Source: Acidimicrobiia bacterium (GTDB lineage Bacteria > Actinomycetota > Acidimicrobiia > Spongiisociales > ZC4RG35). From it: DNA of 64,000 nucleotides. Positions 49,474-57,160 of the stretch are shown piece after piece; the first letter of the stretch is position 1, and each line of letters begins with the position of its first letter. The DNA lies in the NCBI GenBank assembly GCA_026002975.1, contig BPGJ01000004.1:124001-188000 (forward strand). Reading direction: 5' to 3'. The position numbers and the translations under genes are program-made. Below the pieces are notes generated by a model. It ran no database searches, was not told the DNA's origin, and saw nothing but the letters and a program-made list of their open reading frames with translations.

Positions 49474-49992
49474 TCAGTCTTCGATGACCCCGACGAAGGG
49501 CAGGTTCCGGTACTTTCCGGCGTAGTCGAGTCCGTACCCGACGACGAACTCGGGGCCGATCCGGAACCCGATGTACTTGACGTCGAGGGGGACCCGCTGG
49601 ATTCCCTCCTTGACCAGCAGCGCAGCCACCTCCAGCGACGCCGGTTTCCTCACCTTGAGGCTCTTCATCAGGTAGTTGAGGGTGAGGCCCGAGTCGATGA
49701 TGTCCTCGACGATCAGCACGTCCCGGCCGGCGATCTCCTGATCCAGGTCCTTGAGGATCCGCACCACCCCCGAGGTCTGGGTGGACGCACCGTAGGAGGA
49801 CACCGCCATGAAGTCGAACTCCACCGGGAGGTCGATGTGACGGGCCAGGTCGGCCATCACCATGAACGCCCCTTTGAGGACCCCCACCACCAGCAGATCC
49901 TTGCCCTGGTAGTCGGCGGTGATCTGCCGACCCATCTCGGCCAGCTTCTCGGCGATCTGCTCGGCGGTGATCAGGGTGCGGACGTTCGCCAC
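49474..49992 (-). CDS. hpt: hypoxanthine phosphoribosyltransferase
   Basis: About 172 residues. The PRPP loop is VLIVEDIIDSGLTLNYL, with VVGVLKGAFMVMADLAR upstream and YIGFRIGPEFVVGYGLDYAG near the end, all HPRT features. It salvages hypoxanthine or guanine to IMP/GMP. This suits the presence of a nucleoside importer elsewhere in the window. GTG start at 49992; it overlaps tilS by 22 bases, a classical tilS-hpt-ftsH arrangement. Confidence 0.93.
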   Translation of the reverse strand: MANVRTLITAEQIAEKLAEMGRQITADYQGKDLLVVGVLKGAFMVMADLARHIDLPVEFDFMAVSSYGASTQTSGVVRILKDLDQEIAGRDVLIVEDIIDSGLTLNYLMKSLKVRKPASLEVAALLVKEGIQRVPLDVKYIGFRIGPEFVVGYGLDYAGKYRNLPFVGVIED

Positions 49993-51302
49993 TCGCTCTC
50001 CTCGAAGGCCACGGCCGAAAAGTAGCCGTCTCCCCCGCCGGGCCGCCAAACCGCCCTCCTCACACCTGGGATCCACACCACCTGACCGTCGATCTCCACC
50101 ACCGGCCAGCCGGGTCGCTCCCCAGAGGGGATCCCCGCCTCGGCCAGGGCTTCGGACACCGGTTTGGTACCGGCACCGATCCCGATCCGGTCGTCGGGTC
50201 GGGCGGCCCGCACCACCGCGGTCACGTCCCGCCGATGGGGGGCCACCAGCCGATGCCGCCCGAAGGGAACCAGATCCGGCTGCGCGGTGAGTTCCACTTC
50301 GACCCGCCACCTACCCCAGACGGTCACCCCGGGGATGGCCAGCGGGACGGGCGGCGGAGCCGGGGCGGGTCCGCCGGCGGCCAGCACCAGGTGCACCCCC
50401 TCTTTGGAGGCCACCACCCCTTCGGGGAGGTCGACCCGGGTCTTCTTCCCGTGGGCGACGTCGAGGATCGCTTCGACGGTGTCCCGTCCGGGCGGATGGT
50501 GGTCCCTGAGCAACTTCCAAGCCCGCCGAACCACCCGGGCCGCCACCGCCGCCGGTGCCGCCCGCAGCTCACCCACCGGGATCCGGACCCGGCCGGGAGC
50601 CTGCTCGATCCGGATGCGGCCGGCGGCGTCCTCCAGCACCTCCAGCTCCGCCGACGCCACCTCGGCGGTGCGTACCAGCCCGTCCACCACCCCGGGGCCG
50701 TAGGCGTCGGCCAATACCCGAAGTACCCGGTGACGGATCCGGGACCGGAGGTGTGTGTCCTCCCGGTTGGTGGGGTCGTCCCTCCAGGGCAGCCCGGCGA
50801 GGGTGGCCAGCTCCCGGGTTTGGGAGCGGGAAACGGCGAGGAGGGGACGGGCGAATGGCGGCCGCCGGCGGGGGATGCCGGCCAGACCGTCGAGCCCGGA
50901 GCCCCGCAGCAGGTGGTGCAGCACGGTTTCGGCCTGGTCGTCGCGGGTGTGGCCGGTGCACAGCCACTCCCCCGGCCCGACGACCCGGCGGAACACGGCG
51001 TATCGGACTCGCCGGGCCTGACCCTCCCAGGAGGCTCCGGGGGGAACGGTCACCTTCTCCACCACCAGTTCGACGCCCAGGCGTCGGGCGATCGTGCGGG
51101 CGGCCCGCTCCATCACGTCGGAGGTGGGCAGCCCGTGATGGACGTGGACCGCCCGCACGTCCCGTCCGGCGTGGACCGCCACCCAGCCGAGGGCCGCCGA
51201 GTCGGCCCCTCCCGACAGGGCCACCCAGAGGGGCCCGTCGGGGAGGTCGGCCGCCGAGGTCACCTGTTCGGCCAGTCGGCTCAGCCGACGCGACGCAGCC
51301 AC
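49971..51302 (-). CDS. tilS: tRNA(Ile)-lysidine synthetase
   Basis: About 443 residues. The N-terminal PP-loop ATPase has WVALSGGADSAALGWVAV, HVHHGL and LCTGHTRDDQAETVLHHLLRG. Then LPWRDDPTNRE..LRSRIRH is typical of TilS, and a C-terminal domain follows. It converts C34 of the AUA-decoding tRNA-Ile to lysidine, an essential step. Start GTG at 51302 overlaps the metalloprotease gene by 22 bases; the frame reads open far upstream but without similarity. Confidence 0.92.
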   Translation of the reverse strand: MAASRRLSRLAEQVTSAADLPDGPLWVALSGGADSAALGWVAVHAGRDVRAVHVHHGLPTSDVMERAARTIARRLGVELVVEKVTVPPGASWEGQARRVRYAVFRRVVGPGEWLCTGHTRDDQAETVLHHLLRGSGLDGLAGIPRRRPPFARPLLAVSRSQTRELATLAGLPWRDDPTNREDTHLRSRIRHRVLRVLADAYGPGVVDGLVRTAEVASAELEVLEDAAGRIRIEQAPGRVRIPVGELRAAPAAVAARVVRRAWKLLRDHHPPGRDTVEAILDVAHGKKTRVDLPEGVVASKEGVHLVLAAGGPAPAPPPVPLAIPGVTVWGRWRVEVELTAQPDLVPFGRHRLVAPHRRDVTAVVRAARPDDRIGIGAGTKPVSEALAEAGIPSGERPGWPVVEIDGQVVWIPGVRRAVWRPGGGDGYFSAVAFEESEWRTSAP

Positions 51303-52327
51303 GCCTCCGGCTCCTCGATCTCTGCCAGGGTGGGCAGGTTGTCGGGTGAGACCCAGGCGGCCTGGAGGGCGTCCCACCCGGCCCGGGCTTCCACCGCCCG
51401 GACGAACCGCTCCCCCTGCTCGTATTGGCGGATCTTCATCTCCAGGCCGGTGAGCCGGTACAGCAGCGCCCAGCGGGGGTCCCGACGCCGCGCCTTCAAC
51501 AGGCGGCTCATCCTGGGTTGGGAGACGAGGATCCGTTGCCCGATCCGGTCCATCACCACATGACCGTGACCTTCCAGCAGGCTCATCAGGGCTTGCACCC
51601 GGTCGAGGACCTGCCGCTGTCGGTCCCCCACCATCAGGCCGAGCAGCCCCTTCTCGTCGACCAGCGGCCGTCCTGCCTTTCGGTTCCGGACGACGGTGCG
51701 GACCGCCTCGATCAGCCTCCCCGGGTCGGGTTCCATGCCCTCGACCAGGACGTCGACCAGGCTGCGGAAGTAGGTTCGCATCCACGGCACACCGACGAAC
51801 TGGGCCCGGTGGGTGGCTTCGTGGAGAGCCAGCCAGGTACGCATCTCCTTCGGGTTGAGCTGGTGGAGCCGTTCGATCTGGAGGACGTTGGGTCCGACGA
51901 ACGCGATCGAGTCGGAGTCGTCGCCGGTGGGGAGGACCAGCTCGTACTGTCCGAGGACCCGGCGGGCCAGGAACCCCAACAGGGCCCCGGTTTCGGCTGC
52001 TACCAGCCGCCGGGCGATGTTGGGAGCGACGTCTTCGGCGCCCACCCGTTCGAGCCGTTCCACCAGTTTCCGTTCGAGGGGACGGAGAAGATGGGTGAAC
52101 GCCCCCAGGTTCCGGTCGATCCACTCCCGCCGGTCGACCACCGCCACGTCGGGAACCCCGGGAAGGTCGAGACGGGTCTCCTCGGCCACCAGCCGGTTGG
52201 CGGTCTCGACCGCTTCAGGAAGGGTGAGCGCCAGGTGTTCGGCGTGGTAGGACCGCCACAGGGGATGGTCCCCTGCGACCAGGCCTCCGACCCGGGCGGC
52301 GAACCGCCACGGGACGGCCTGGTTCAC
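51281..52327 (-). CDS. zinc-dependent metalloprotease family protein (DUF2342)
   Basis: About 348 residues. The zinc motif HEATHRAQFVGVPWMR (HExxH) near the middle, with NVLQIERLHQLNPKEMRTWL before it and LVEGMEPDPGRLIEAVR after, defines the actinobacterial DUF2342 family. The family was once linked to coenzyme F420 synthesis by neighbourhood, but its substrate is unknown. Start GTG at 52327 overlaps the upstream stop. It is a conserved neighbour of tilS in actinobacteria. Confidence 0.8.
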   Translation of the reverse strand: MNQAVPWRFAARVGGLVAGDHPLWRSYHAEHLALTLPEAVETANRLVAEETRLDLPGVPDVAVVDRREWIDRNLGAFTHLLRPLERKLVERLERVGAEDVAPNIARRLVAAETGALLGFLARRVLGQYELVLPTGDDSDSIAFVGPNVLQIERLHQLNPKEMRTWLALHEATHRAQFVGVPWMRTYFRSLVDVLVEGMEPDPGRLIEAVRTVVRNRKAGRPLVDEKGLLGLMVGDRQRQVLDRVQALMSLLEGHGHVVMDRIGQRILVSQPRMSRLLKARRRDPRWALLYRLTGLEMKIRQYEQGERFVRAVEARAGWDALQAAWVSPDNLPTLAEIEEPEAWLRRVG

Positions 52328-52617
52328 TCCACCACTTTGTAGCGGCTGCGGACCACCCGCAGGAAGTACTGGACCACCGTCACGAACACGATCAGGGCGG
52401 CCAGCACCAGACCCGTCGGTATGAGGTAGCGAGCCGTCCACGGCAACTCCTCTGACGGGGACGACGGCGGCGGCACGGTGACGGCCGGCTGGTAGCCCGA
52501 CGACTCCGCCACCGTGGTGGTGGTCGGCTGGTCAGCCGGTTCCTCCTGGGCGACGGCCGGTGCCGCCAACGCCGTCAGGACGGACAGGAACACTCCCAGA
52601 GCGACGATTCGACGCAT
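52324..52617 (-). CDS. small secreted/membrane protein
   Basis: A 97-residue protein with a cleavable signal peptide (RIVALGVFLSVLTALAAPAVAQ), a Thr/Pro-rich extracytoplasmic segment, and a C-terminal membrane helix (YLIPTGLVLAALIVFVTVVQ) with a basic cytoplasmic end (LRVVRSRYKVVE). Type I topology. No family recognised. Translationally coupled to the metalloprotease gene downstream. Confidence 0.65.
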   Translation of the reverse strand: MRRIVALGVFLSVLTALAAPAVAQEEPADQPTTTTVAESSGYQPAVTVPPPSSPSEELPWTARYLIPTGLVLAALIVFVTVVQYFLRVVRSRYKVVE

Positions 52618-52654
52618 GACCGGGAAAGCCTAACCGCGGCGAAACGGAGGCCGG

Positions 52655-52888
52655 TCACCGGCAGAGACGAGCCACCACCGCCCTGAGCCGAGCCACCACC
52701 TCTTCGGGGACTTCCTCCTGCAGGCGCTGACGGACCACCACCCGAAGCCGCTCCTCGAAGGCGTACGCCCCGCCGCACGGATGGCACTCCTCGATGTGGG
52801 CGCGGATCCGGGTGAAAGCCACCTCGTCGAGTTCCCCGTCGAGGTAGGTGTAGAGCTGGGCCAGGGCTTCGTCGCAGTGTCCACTCAT
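52655..52888 (-). CDS. zinc-binding anti-sigma factor (RsrA/RshA-like)
   Basis: A 77-residue ZAS-type anti-sigma factor with the redox zinc motif HIEECHPC (HxxxCxxC), preceded by CDEALAQLYTYLDGELDE, as in mycothiol-system RsrA proteins. Oxidation of the Cys pair releases the sigma factor. It lies 15 bases downstream of the sigma gene, the usual order. Despite its small size the helical C-terminus (VVVRQRLQEEVPEEVVARLR) is complete. Confidence 0.87.
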   Translation of the reverse strand: MSGHCDEALAQLYTYLDGELDEVAFTRIRAHIEECHPCGGAYAFEERLRVVVRQRLQEEVPEEVVARLRAVVARLCR

Positions 52889-52903
52889 CGGCGTGGGCTC
52901 ACA

Positions 52904-53491
52904 TCAGCTCCGTTCTTGCGTCTTCGCCTCTTCGGGGAGCAGTCCCCGCCGCTCTGCGTAGTCCCACAACGCCTTCTGTAGCGCCTTTCTTCCCCGATGG
53001 AGGCGGGACATGACCGTTCCGATGGGGATCCCGAGGATCTCGGCGATCTCCTTGTAGGAGAACCCGCCCAGGTCGGCGAGCAGGACGGGCAGCCTGAAGT
53101 TCTCGGGGAGGGAGTCTACGGCCTCTTTGATGTCGGAGTCGACCAGCCCGTCCAGGAGCACGTCCTCGGCGGAGCGGGCCAGGTCGTCGGCCTGTTCGGA
53201 GCCGAGCCTGCGGTAAAGGTAGAGGTCCTGGACCTCCTCCAGGTCGGTTTCGGTGGGCCGGCGGCTCTGTTTCCGGTACTCGTTGATGTAGGTGTTGGTG
53301 AGGATCCGGTACAGCCAGGCCCGCAGGTTGGTGCCCTCCTGGAACGTGTCGTACGCCCGATACGCCTTGAACAGGGTCTCCTGGACCAGGTCTTCGGCGT
53401 CGGCCGGGTTGCGGGTCATCCGCACCGCCGCCGAGTAGAGCTGCGGCAGGTACTCGACGACGTCCTGTTCGAAGTTGGCTCGGTCGGCCAC
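52904..53491 (-). CDS. ECF sigma factor, SigR/SigH type
   Basis: A 195-residue group 4 sigma factor. Region 2 is seen in [29 protein letters not shown] with [19 protein letters not shown] (quoted as separate stretches), and region 4 in [20 protein letters not shown] and [15 protein letters not shown]. The adjacent zinc anti-sigma identifies it as the SigR (Streptomyces)/SigH (Mycobacterium) class controlling the thiol-oxidative and heat stress response. Start GTG at 53491. I could not find a convincing GGAAT-N18-GTT autoregulated promoter upstream. Confidence 0.9.
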   Translation of the reverse strand: MADRANFEQDVVEYLPQLYSAAVRMTRNPADAEDLVQETLFKAYRAYDTFQEGTNLRAWLYRILTNTYINEYRKQSRRPTETDLEEVQDLYLYRRLGSEQADDLARSAEDVLLDGLVDSDIKEAVDSLPENFRLPVLLADLGGFSYKEIAEILGIPIGTVMSRLHRGRKALQKALWDYAERRGLLPEEAKTQERS

Positions 53492-53505
53492 GGTCGGGAC
53501 AGTAG

Positions 53506-54318
53506 TCAGCCCGACGGTTGGGCTCCCAAGTCGAACAGCGAAGCCACCGCGTCCACCACCTTCGGGCCCCACGCCAGTTCGGGGTCGTTGTGGTCGGCAC
53601 CGGGCACCTCCACGACCCGGGCGGCGAAAGCGTCGGCCACCCGTCGGCTCTGTTCGGGTGGGACCACCCGGTCGCCGGTTCCGAGCACCACCACCACCGG
53701 TGCGTCGATCCCCTCGGCCAGGTCGACGACCGGGAACCGGTCCCGCAGCAGGAGACCGACGGGAAGAAACGGGTAATGAAACCGTCCCACGTCGACCAGC
53801 GAGGTGAACGGGGAGCGGAGCACCAGGCCGGCGGGAGGATGCTCGGCCGCGACCCCCACCGCCACCGCGGCGCCCAGCGACTCACCGAAGTACACCACCG
53901 GCCCCCGGGAGCGTCCCTCGGCGATGACGGCCGCCGCCCGACCGTCGGCTACGAGGCCCTCCTCGCTGGGAGCACCGGGAGTGTCGCCGTAGCCTCGGTA
54001 GTCGAAGAGCAACACGTCGGCTCCCCGCTCGGCCAGCCGCCGGGCGAGGGGAAGCCGGCCGGCTTTGTTGCCGGCGTTGCCGTTGAACACCACCACCGTC
54101 CCGACCGGCCCTGTCTCGGCCGGGACCCACCATCCCCGATGGGGGACGCCGTCTTCGGTGGTGAACTCCACCACCGTGACCTCGGCCGGCGGGGAGGGTA
54201 GGGAGCGGTCGGGCAGGTAGATGAGCCGGCGCTGACCCAACCACACCAACCCGACGAAGGAGACGGCGACGGCCAGCCAGATCACGGTCGGTTTCCAGCG
54301 TGGCAGACCCGGTCGCAC
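53506..54318 (-). CDS. membrane-anchored alpha/beta hydrolase
   Basis: A 270-residue protein. The N-terminal helix ([20 protein letters not shown]) anchors it. The hydrolase core has the oxyanion segment [27 protein letters not shown], the nucleophile elbow [13 protein letters not shown] (Ser in GESLG), an Asp in [10 protein letters not shown], and the His in [10 protein letters not shown]. It resembles BEM46/ABHD13-like serine hydrolases of unknown substrate. Intact; the gene lies just before the tRNA-Thr that marks the left edge of the CRISPR island. Confidence 0.82.
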   Translation of the reverse strand: MRPGLPRWKPTVIWLAVAVSFVGLVWLGQRRLIYLPDRSLPSPPAEVTVVEFTTEDGVPHRGWWVPAETGPVGTVVVFNGNAGNKAGRLPLARRLAERGADVLLFDYRGYGDTPGAPSEEGLVADGRAAAVIAEGRSRGPVVYFGESLGAAVAVGVAAEHPPAGLVLRSPFTSLVDVGRFHYPFLPVGLLLRDRFPVVDLAEGIDAPVVVVLGTGDRVVPPEQSRRVADAFAARVVEVPGADHNDPELAWGPKVVDAVASLFDLGAQPSG

Positions 54319-54346
54319 CCCTCCACACCTAACATGGCGGACCGCC

Positions 54347-54419
54347 GCCGGAGTAGCTCAGACGGCAGAGCAGCTCACTCGTAATGAGCAGGTCAGGGGT
54401 TCGAGTCCCCTCTCCGGCT
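54347..54419 (+). tRNA. tRNA-Thr (anticodon CGT)
   Basis: Acceptor GCCGGAG pairs with CTCCGGC. The D-arm is GCTCAGACGGCAGAGC, the anticodon stem CTCA/TGAG holds CTCGTAA (anticodon CGT, decoding ACG), the T-arm is AGGGGTTCGAGTCCCCT and the discriminator is T. CCA is not encoded. Its 3' end borders the CRISPR-type island. I found no second copy of the 3' end before 64 kb. Confidence 0.95.
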
Positions 54420-54480
54420 CCGGAAGGTTGGCAGTGACCCAGGTGCCAGACCGTGACGGAATGGCGCGATACGGAGCGGC

Positions 54481-54880
54481 TCACCCTTCGATGTCGAGTT
54501 CCAGCCCCAACTGGCGCGCTGCCTCCTTCATCGACTTGAGCGCCGGATCGTTGTCGCCCAGCGGCTGGTCCTCGGGGAGCACCATCTCGAAATGCACGCC
54601 GAGGTCAAGCCTCTTGAGGTTCATTCGTGCGGCGGGTCCGACGAAGCAGCGGAACAACTCGCCCCAGTTCTCGACGGCAACCACCCCGCGGACGACGACT
54701 CGGTGAACCGTCCCGGGTTCTGTTTCGGTGGCCGTCCCCGCACTCTCGCCAGCGGTCGTGCCGGCTTCCGCCCCGCTTGCACCAGAGGTTCGCGGCGCAC
54801 GCCGCCTCGGCGAGGCGTCCCTCTCGGATGTCCTCGTGGGGTGTCGCGATGGCGTACCAGGGTTTGAGCGTTTCGGTCAT
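54481..54880 (-). pseudogene. DUF499-family ATPase remnant with large internal deletion
   Basis: The frame opens at an ATG overlapping the upstream RAMP stop (ATGA) and reads LKPWYAIATPHEDIREGRL, then AEAACAANLW. This is the characteristic N-terminus of DUF499 ATPases (about 1000 residues, called HmaC-like in the Hma defence system). After ~33 codons, near 54785, coding moves to another frame, which runs through VHRVVVRGVVAVENWGELFR and MKEAARQLGLELDIEG to a stop at 54481. That resembles the family C-terminus. All Walker motifs are gone. About 900 codons are missing, so the protein cannot function. A real deletion or an assembly join could explain it. Confidence 0.7.
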
Positions 54881-55791
54881 GACGAAGATGCCCGGTTCGA
54901 CAGCGGCTTCGAGGCGTGCCGTTCCTCAAGCCGCCAGATACCGTGCTCGTCAATCTGGAAGTGCGGACTCCGATCTCCTGCGGGAATCCGCGAACCTGGC
55001 GTCCAGACCGGCCCGTGAATTCGGCGACCCACCCGCGGTTTCGTCATATCCCAGCCGCCGATCGCCTCCTGCGCGCCGCACATCGGGGCCCCGTTGCTCG
55101 CAAGCGCATGAGCCAGAGTGCGGTCCGTAATTACGCACGGCTGCTCACGGTCGAGATCCACCGTCGCACCGAACAACGCCTTGGCCGGCTCCATTGCAAC
55201 TCGTACGATGCAACCAAGGCCGTAGCGCGTATCGCCCCCGACGAACAGGGTGCGGAGCGCACGGAGCCGCTCGGCAATGTTCTTGCTCTCTCGGATGAAG
55301 ACGTAGCCCACCATGCCCACCGGGCCCCCGGGAGAGTCGCCCTCGCGGCGCCAGTGCGGTTGGACGCACTCGGTCTCGCGGAGGGATCCATCGAGCGCCG
55401 CATCGTTGTCGGGATCGATCGCCGTGGCAGGGCGTGTCCACAGCAGCCGGCGCCTGAAGCGGCGATCTGCGTGCACGCTACCCCCACCCTCGCGTACCCA
55501 GACCAAGCCTTCACGTTCGCGGTACTCCGGGAGCCACGCGAACCAGTCCCTGTCGACAAACTCGGCGGGGTACAGGTAGGAAAAGCGAGCCTGCTTACGG
55601 AGTTCGTCACCCACCTGAACGTACCGCTTATCGTCGTCCGCCTCTACGCGCGCGAGTTCGGCGGTGACCGCACCCCAGATCGTCCGCGCCGGGATATACG
55701 GCCGGCATCGGTTGAGGACGCCCGCAGGAGACGTACCGACGAACAGGGGCCCATCGAGGCGCCAGGTCCACCGGAACAGTTGCCAGATCAT
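54877..55791 (-). CDS. RAMP-superfamily CRISPR effector subunit (Cmr3/Cas5-like position)
   Basis: A 304-residue protein opening WQLFRWTWRLDGPLFVGTSP, followed by RPYIPARTIWGAVTAEL, the pattern of RAMP proteins (strand, then G-rich turn, then an 'ip.rtlwGal' helix). A second Gly-rich loop lies in LFVGGDTRYGLGCIVRV. RAMP subunits bind the crRNA. In the six-gene III-C complement the remaining unassigned parts are a Cas5-type (Cmr3) and a Cas7-type (Cmr6) subunit. This one, lacking the longer Cas7 features, is the better Cmr3 candidate, but I cannot prove the assignment. Four-base overlaps on both sides. Confidence 0.7.
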   Translation of the reverse strand: MIWQLFRWTWRLDGPLFVGTSPAGVLNRCRPYIPARTIWGAVTAELARVEADDDKRYVQVGDELRKQARFSYLYPAEFVDRDWFAWLPEYREREGLVWVREGGGSVHADRRFRRRLLWTRPATAIDPDNDAALDGSLRETECVQPHWRREGDSPGGPVGMVGYVFIRESKNIAERLRALRTLFVGGDTRYGLGCIVRVAMEPAKALFGATVDLDREQPCVITDRTLAHALASNGAPMCGAQEAIGGWDMTKPRVGRRIHGPVWTPGSRIPAGDRSPHFQIDEHGIWRLEERHASKPLSNRASSS

Positions 55792-56153
55792 TCCCGGCTC
55801 GCTCCTTCCGTCCGGGCCTTGGCGTGATAGCGGGCGTAAACGAGAGCCTGCGTCAACAGGTCACGGGCGAACAGCAGGTCGTCGAGCCGATCGGCAAGGG
55901 ACTTCAGACCTTGAAAAAGATCGTTGTTGTGATCCTGCAGGAGACCCTGGTCGCGAAGGAACTTTTCACACGCACCACTGACCTCGTGAGACCTGGCGCG
56001 CTTACTCGCCTTGAGGAAGAGGAAGAATGCATACAGCCCCTGCTCCTGGAGAACTCCCAAGCCGTCCGTCAGGAGCTTCTCGCGGTCCTTGTTGGCGCCA
56101 TCGGCGAGCTTCTCGGCGAGCTCTGCGCATTTGAGATCCAGGTTTTGCATCAT
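55788..56153 (-). CDS. cmr5: CRISPR small subunit Cmr5 (Cas11)
   Basis: A 121-residue, entirely helical protein. It has QNLDLKCAELAEKLADGA, GLGVLQEQGLYAFFLFLKAS and a helical C-terminus with LLFARDLLTQALVYARYHAKA. Length, helical content, the central 'GL.afl.fl' and the position next to cmr4 identify the type III small subunit, which lines the belly of the effector complex. Starts with a double ATG overlapping the cmr4 stop. Confidence 0.87.
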   Translation of the reverse strand: MMQNLDLKCAELAEKLADGANKDREKLLTDGLGVLQEQGLYAFFLFLKASKRARSHEVSGACEKFLRDQGLLQDHNNDLFQGLKSLADRLDDLLFARDLLTQALVYARYHAKARTEGASRE

Positions 56154-57160
56154 GCCCTCCCGCTAGCTTGGGCCTGGGTCTCGGCAGCCGCGCCGCTCGA
56201 TGCGTGGAGCACCTTCAGCCGTCCCATTCCACGGGTGCCCATCCCGCCGATCCCCAGGGCCTCGAGGTAGGGGTAGCCCCGCTTCACAACGTCGTGCACG
56301 TCCTCCGGGCTCTTCACAGCTTCCACTTGTCCGCTCCCGATTCGGAAATGACCCGGGAACCGGCAGATCACATCCCAGCACAAGACCGAGGCCCTCGGCA
56401 GGGCCTCGTAGGTGAACAGCGCGCCTTCCTCGGCCGCGCCGGTAGACGCATCGATCGCCACCGAGGTGCGCACTTCCAGGTTGCTGTTGACCACGTGGCT
56501 GAAGAGCTTGTCGGACACGAGCGCGATGCGATCGCGGATGTATTTGGGGATGCCGAGACCCTCCAGCCTTCCGAAGAGATCGTTTGCCGTCAGCTTGGCT
56601 TCGTCGAGCAGCAGCCACCCGAGGTTCAGACTACGTCCCTGGCCGTTCTTCCGGTATACCTTGTTCTCATCGTCGATCTTCTGATCGATTCCTGCGACGC
56701 GCAGCGCACCCGGGGACGTGACCCACACCGGCCCCTCTCGCGTCGGGACTGGGAAGAGCAGCAGATGCATGTCGCTGAAAGCCGCCAGACCCGCGAAGCC
56801 GCCCGCGCTGTCCTTGCCCCGGGCGAACCCGAACACGGTGCAGACCTTGCAGGTGCGCTGCCCGCAGTGGCCGCCCGAACCGTCGGCGCGCCGCTGCCCC
56901 TGCCCGGCACAGTCAGGGTAGTAGGGCTCGGCACGCGCGTTCGCGTTCCGGCCGAGCTCCTCAGCCATCGCGACGTAGGTCCGAAGAACACCGGCGAGGC
57001 TCGAGCCGGGGATCTTTGGAAGCTTCGTAGCCGGGTCGCGGACGATTGTGTTGTCCACGCGTCCGAGTCGGGCGCCACCCGTGCCCACATGGATGGGATC
57101 CACGGCAAGGCCGGCGTAGCGGTAGCGTTCGAAGCTCTTGTAGGCTTGAGTATCGGTCAT
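56150..57160 (-). CDS. cmr4: CRISPR backbone RAMP protein Cmr4 (Cas7)
   Basis: About 336 residues. The N-terminus YAGLAVDPIHVGTGGARLGR is followed by VDNTIVRDPATKLPKIPGSS and LAGVLRTYVAMAEE, the Cmr4 signature. Asp36 in RVDN corresponds to the loop Asp that cleaves target RNA in Cmr4 of other species. A Cys-rich insert (CGQRTCKVCTVFGFARGK, plus YYPDCAGQG) likely binds zinc. Later PVWVTSPGALR and ALGIGGMGTRGMGRL, a Gly-rich loop, are typical. It polymerises along the crRNA. Intact and coupled to csx11 upstream and cmr5 downstream. Confidence 0.9.
   Translation of the reverse strand: MTDTQAYKSFERYRYAGLAVDPIHVGTGGARLGRVDNTIVRDPATKLPKIPGSSLAGVLRTYVAMAEELGRNANARAEPYYPDCAGQGQRRADGSGGHCGQRTCKVCTVFGFARGKDSAGGFAGLAAFSDMHLLLFPVPTREGPVWVTSPGALRVAGIDQKIDDENKVYRKNGQGRSLNLGWLLLDEAKLTANDLFGRLEGLGIPKYIRDRIALVSDKLFSHVVNSNLEVRTSVAIDASTGAAEEGALFTYEALPRASVLCWDVICRFPGHFRIGSGQVEAVKSPEDVHDVVKRGYPYLEALGIGGMGTRGMGRLKVLHASSGAAAETQAQASGRA

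Noticed and set aside
52904-53560. Autoregulatory SigR promoter (GGAAT-N18-GTT) before the sigma gene
   Set aside because: No convincing match in the upstream bases.
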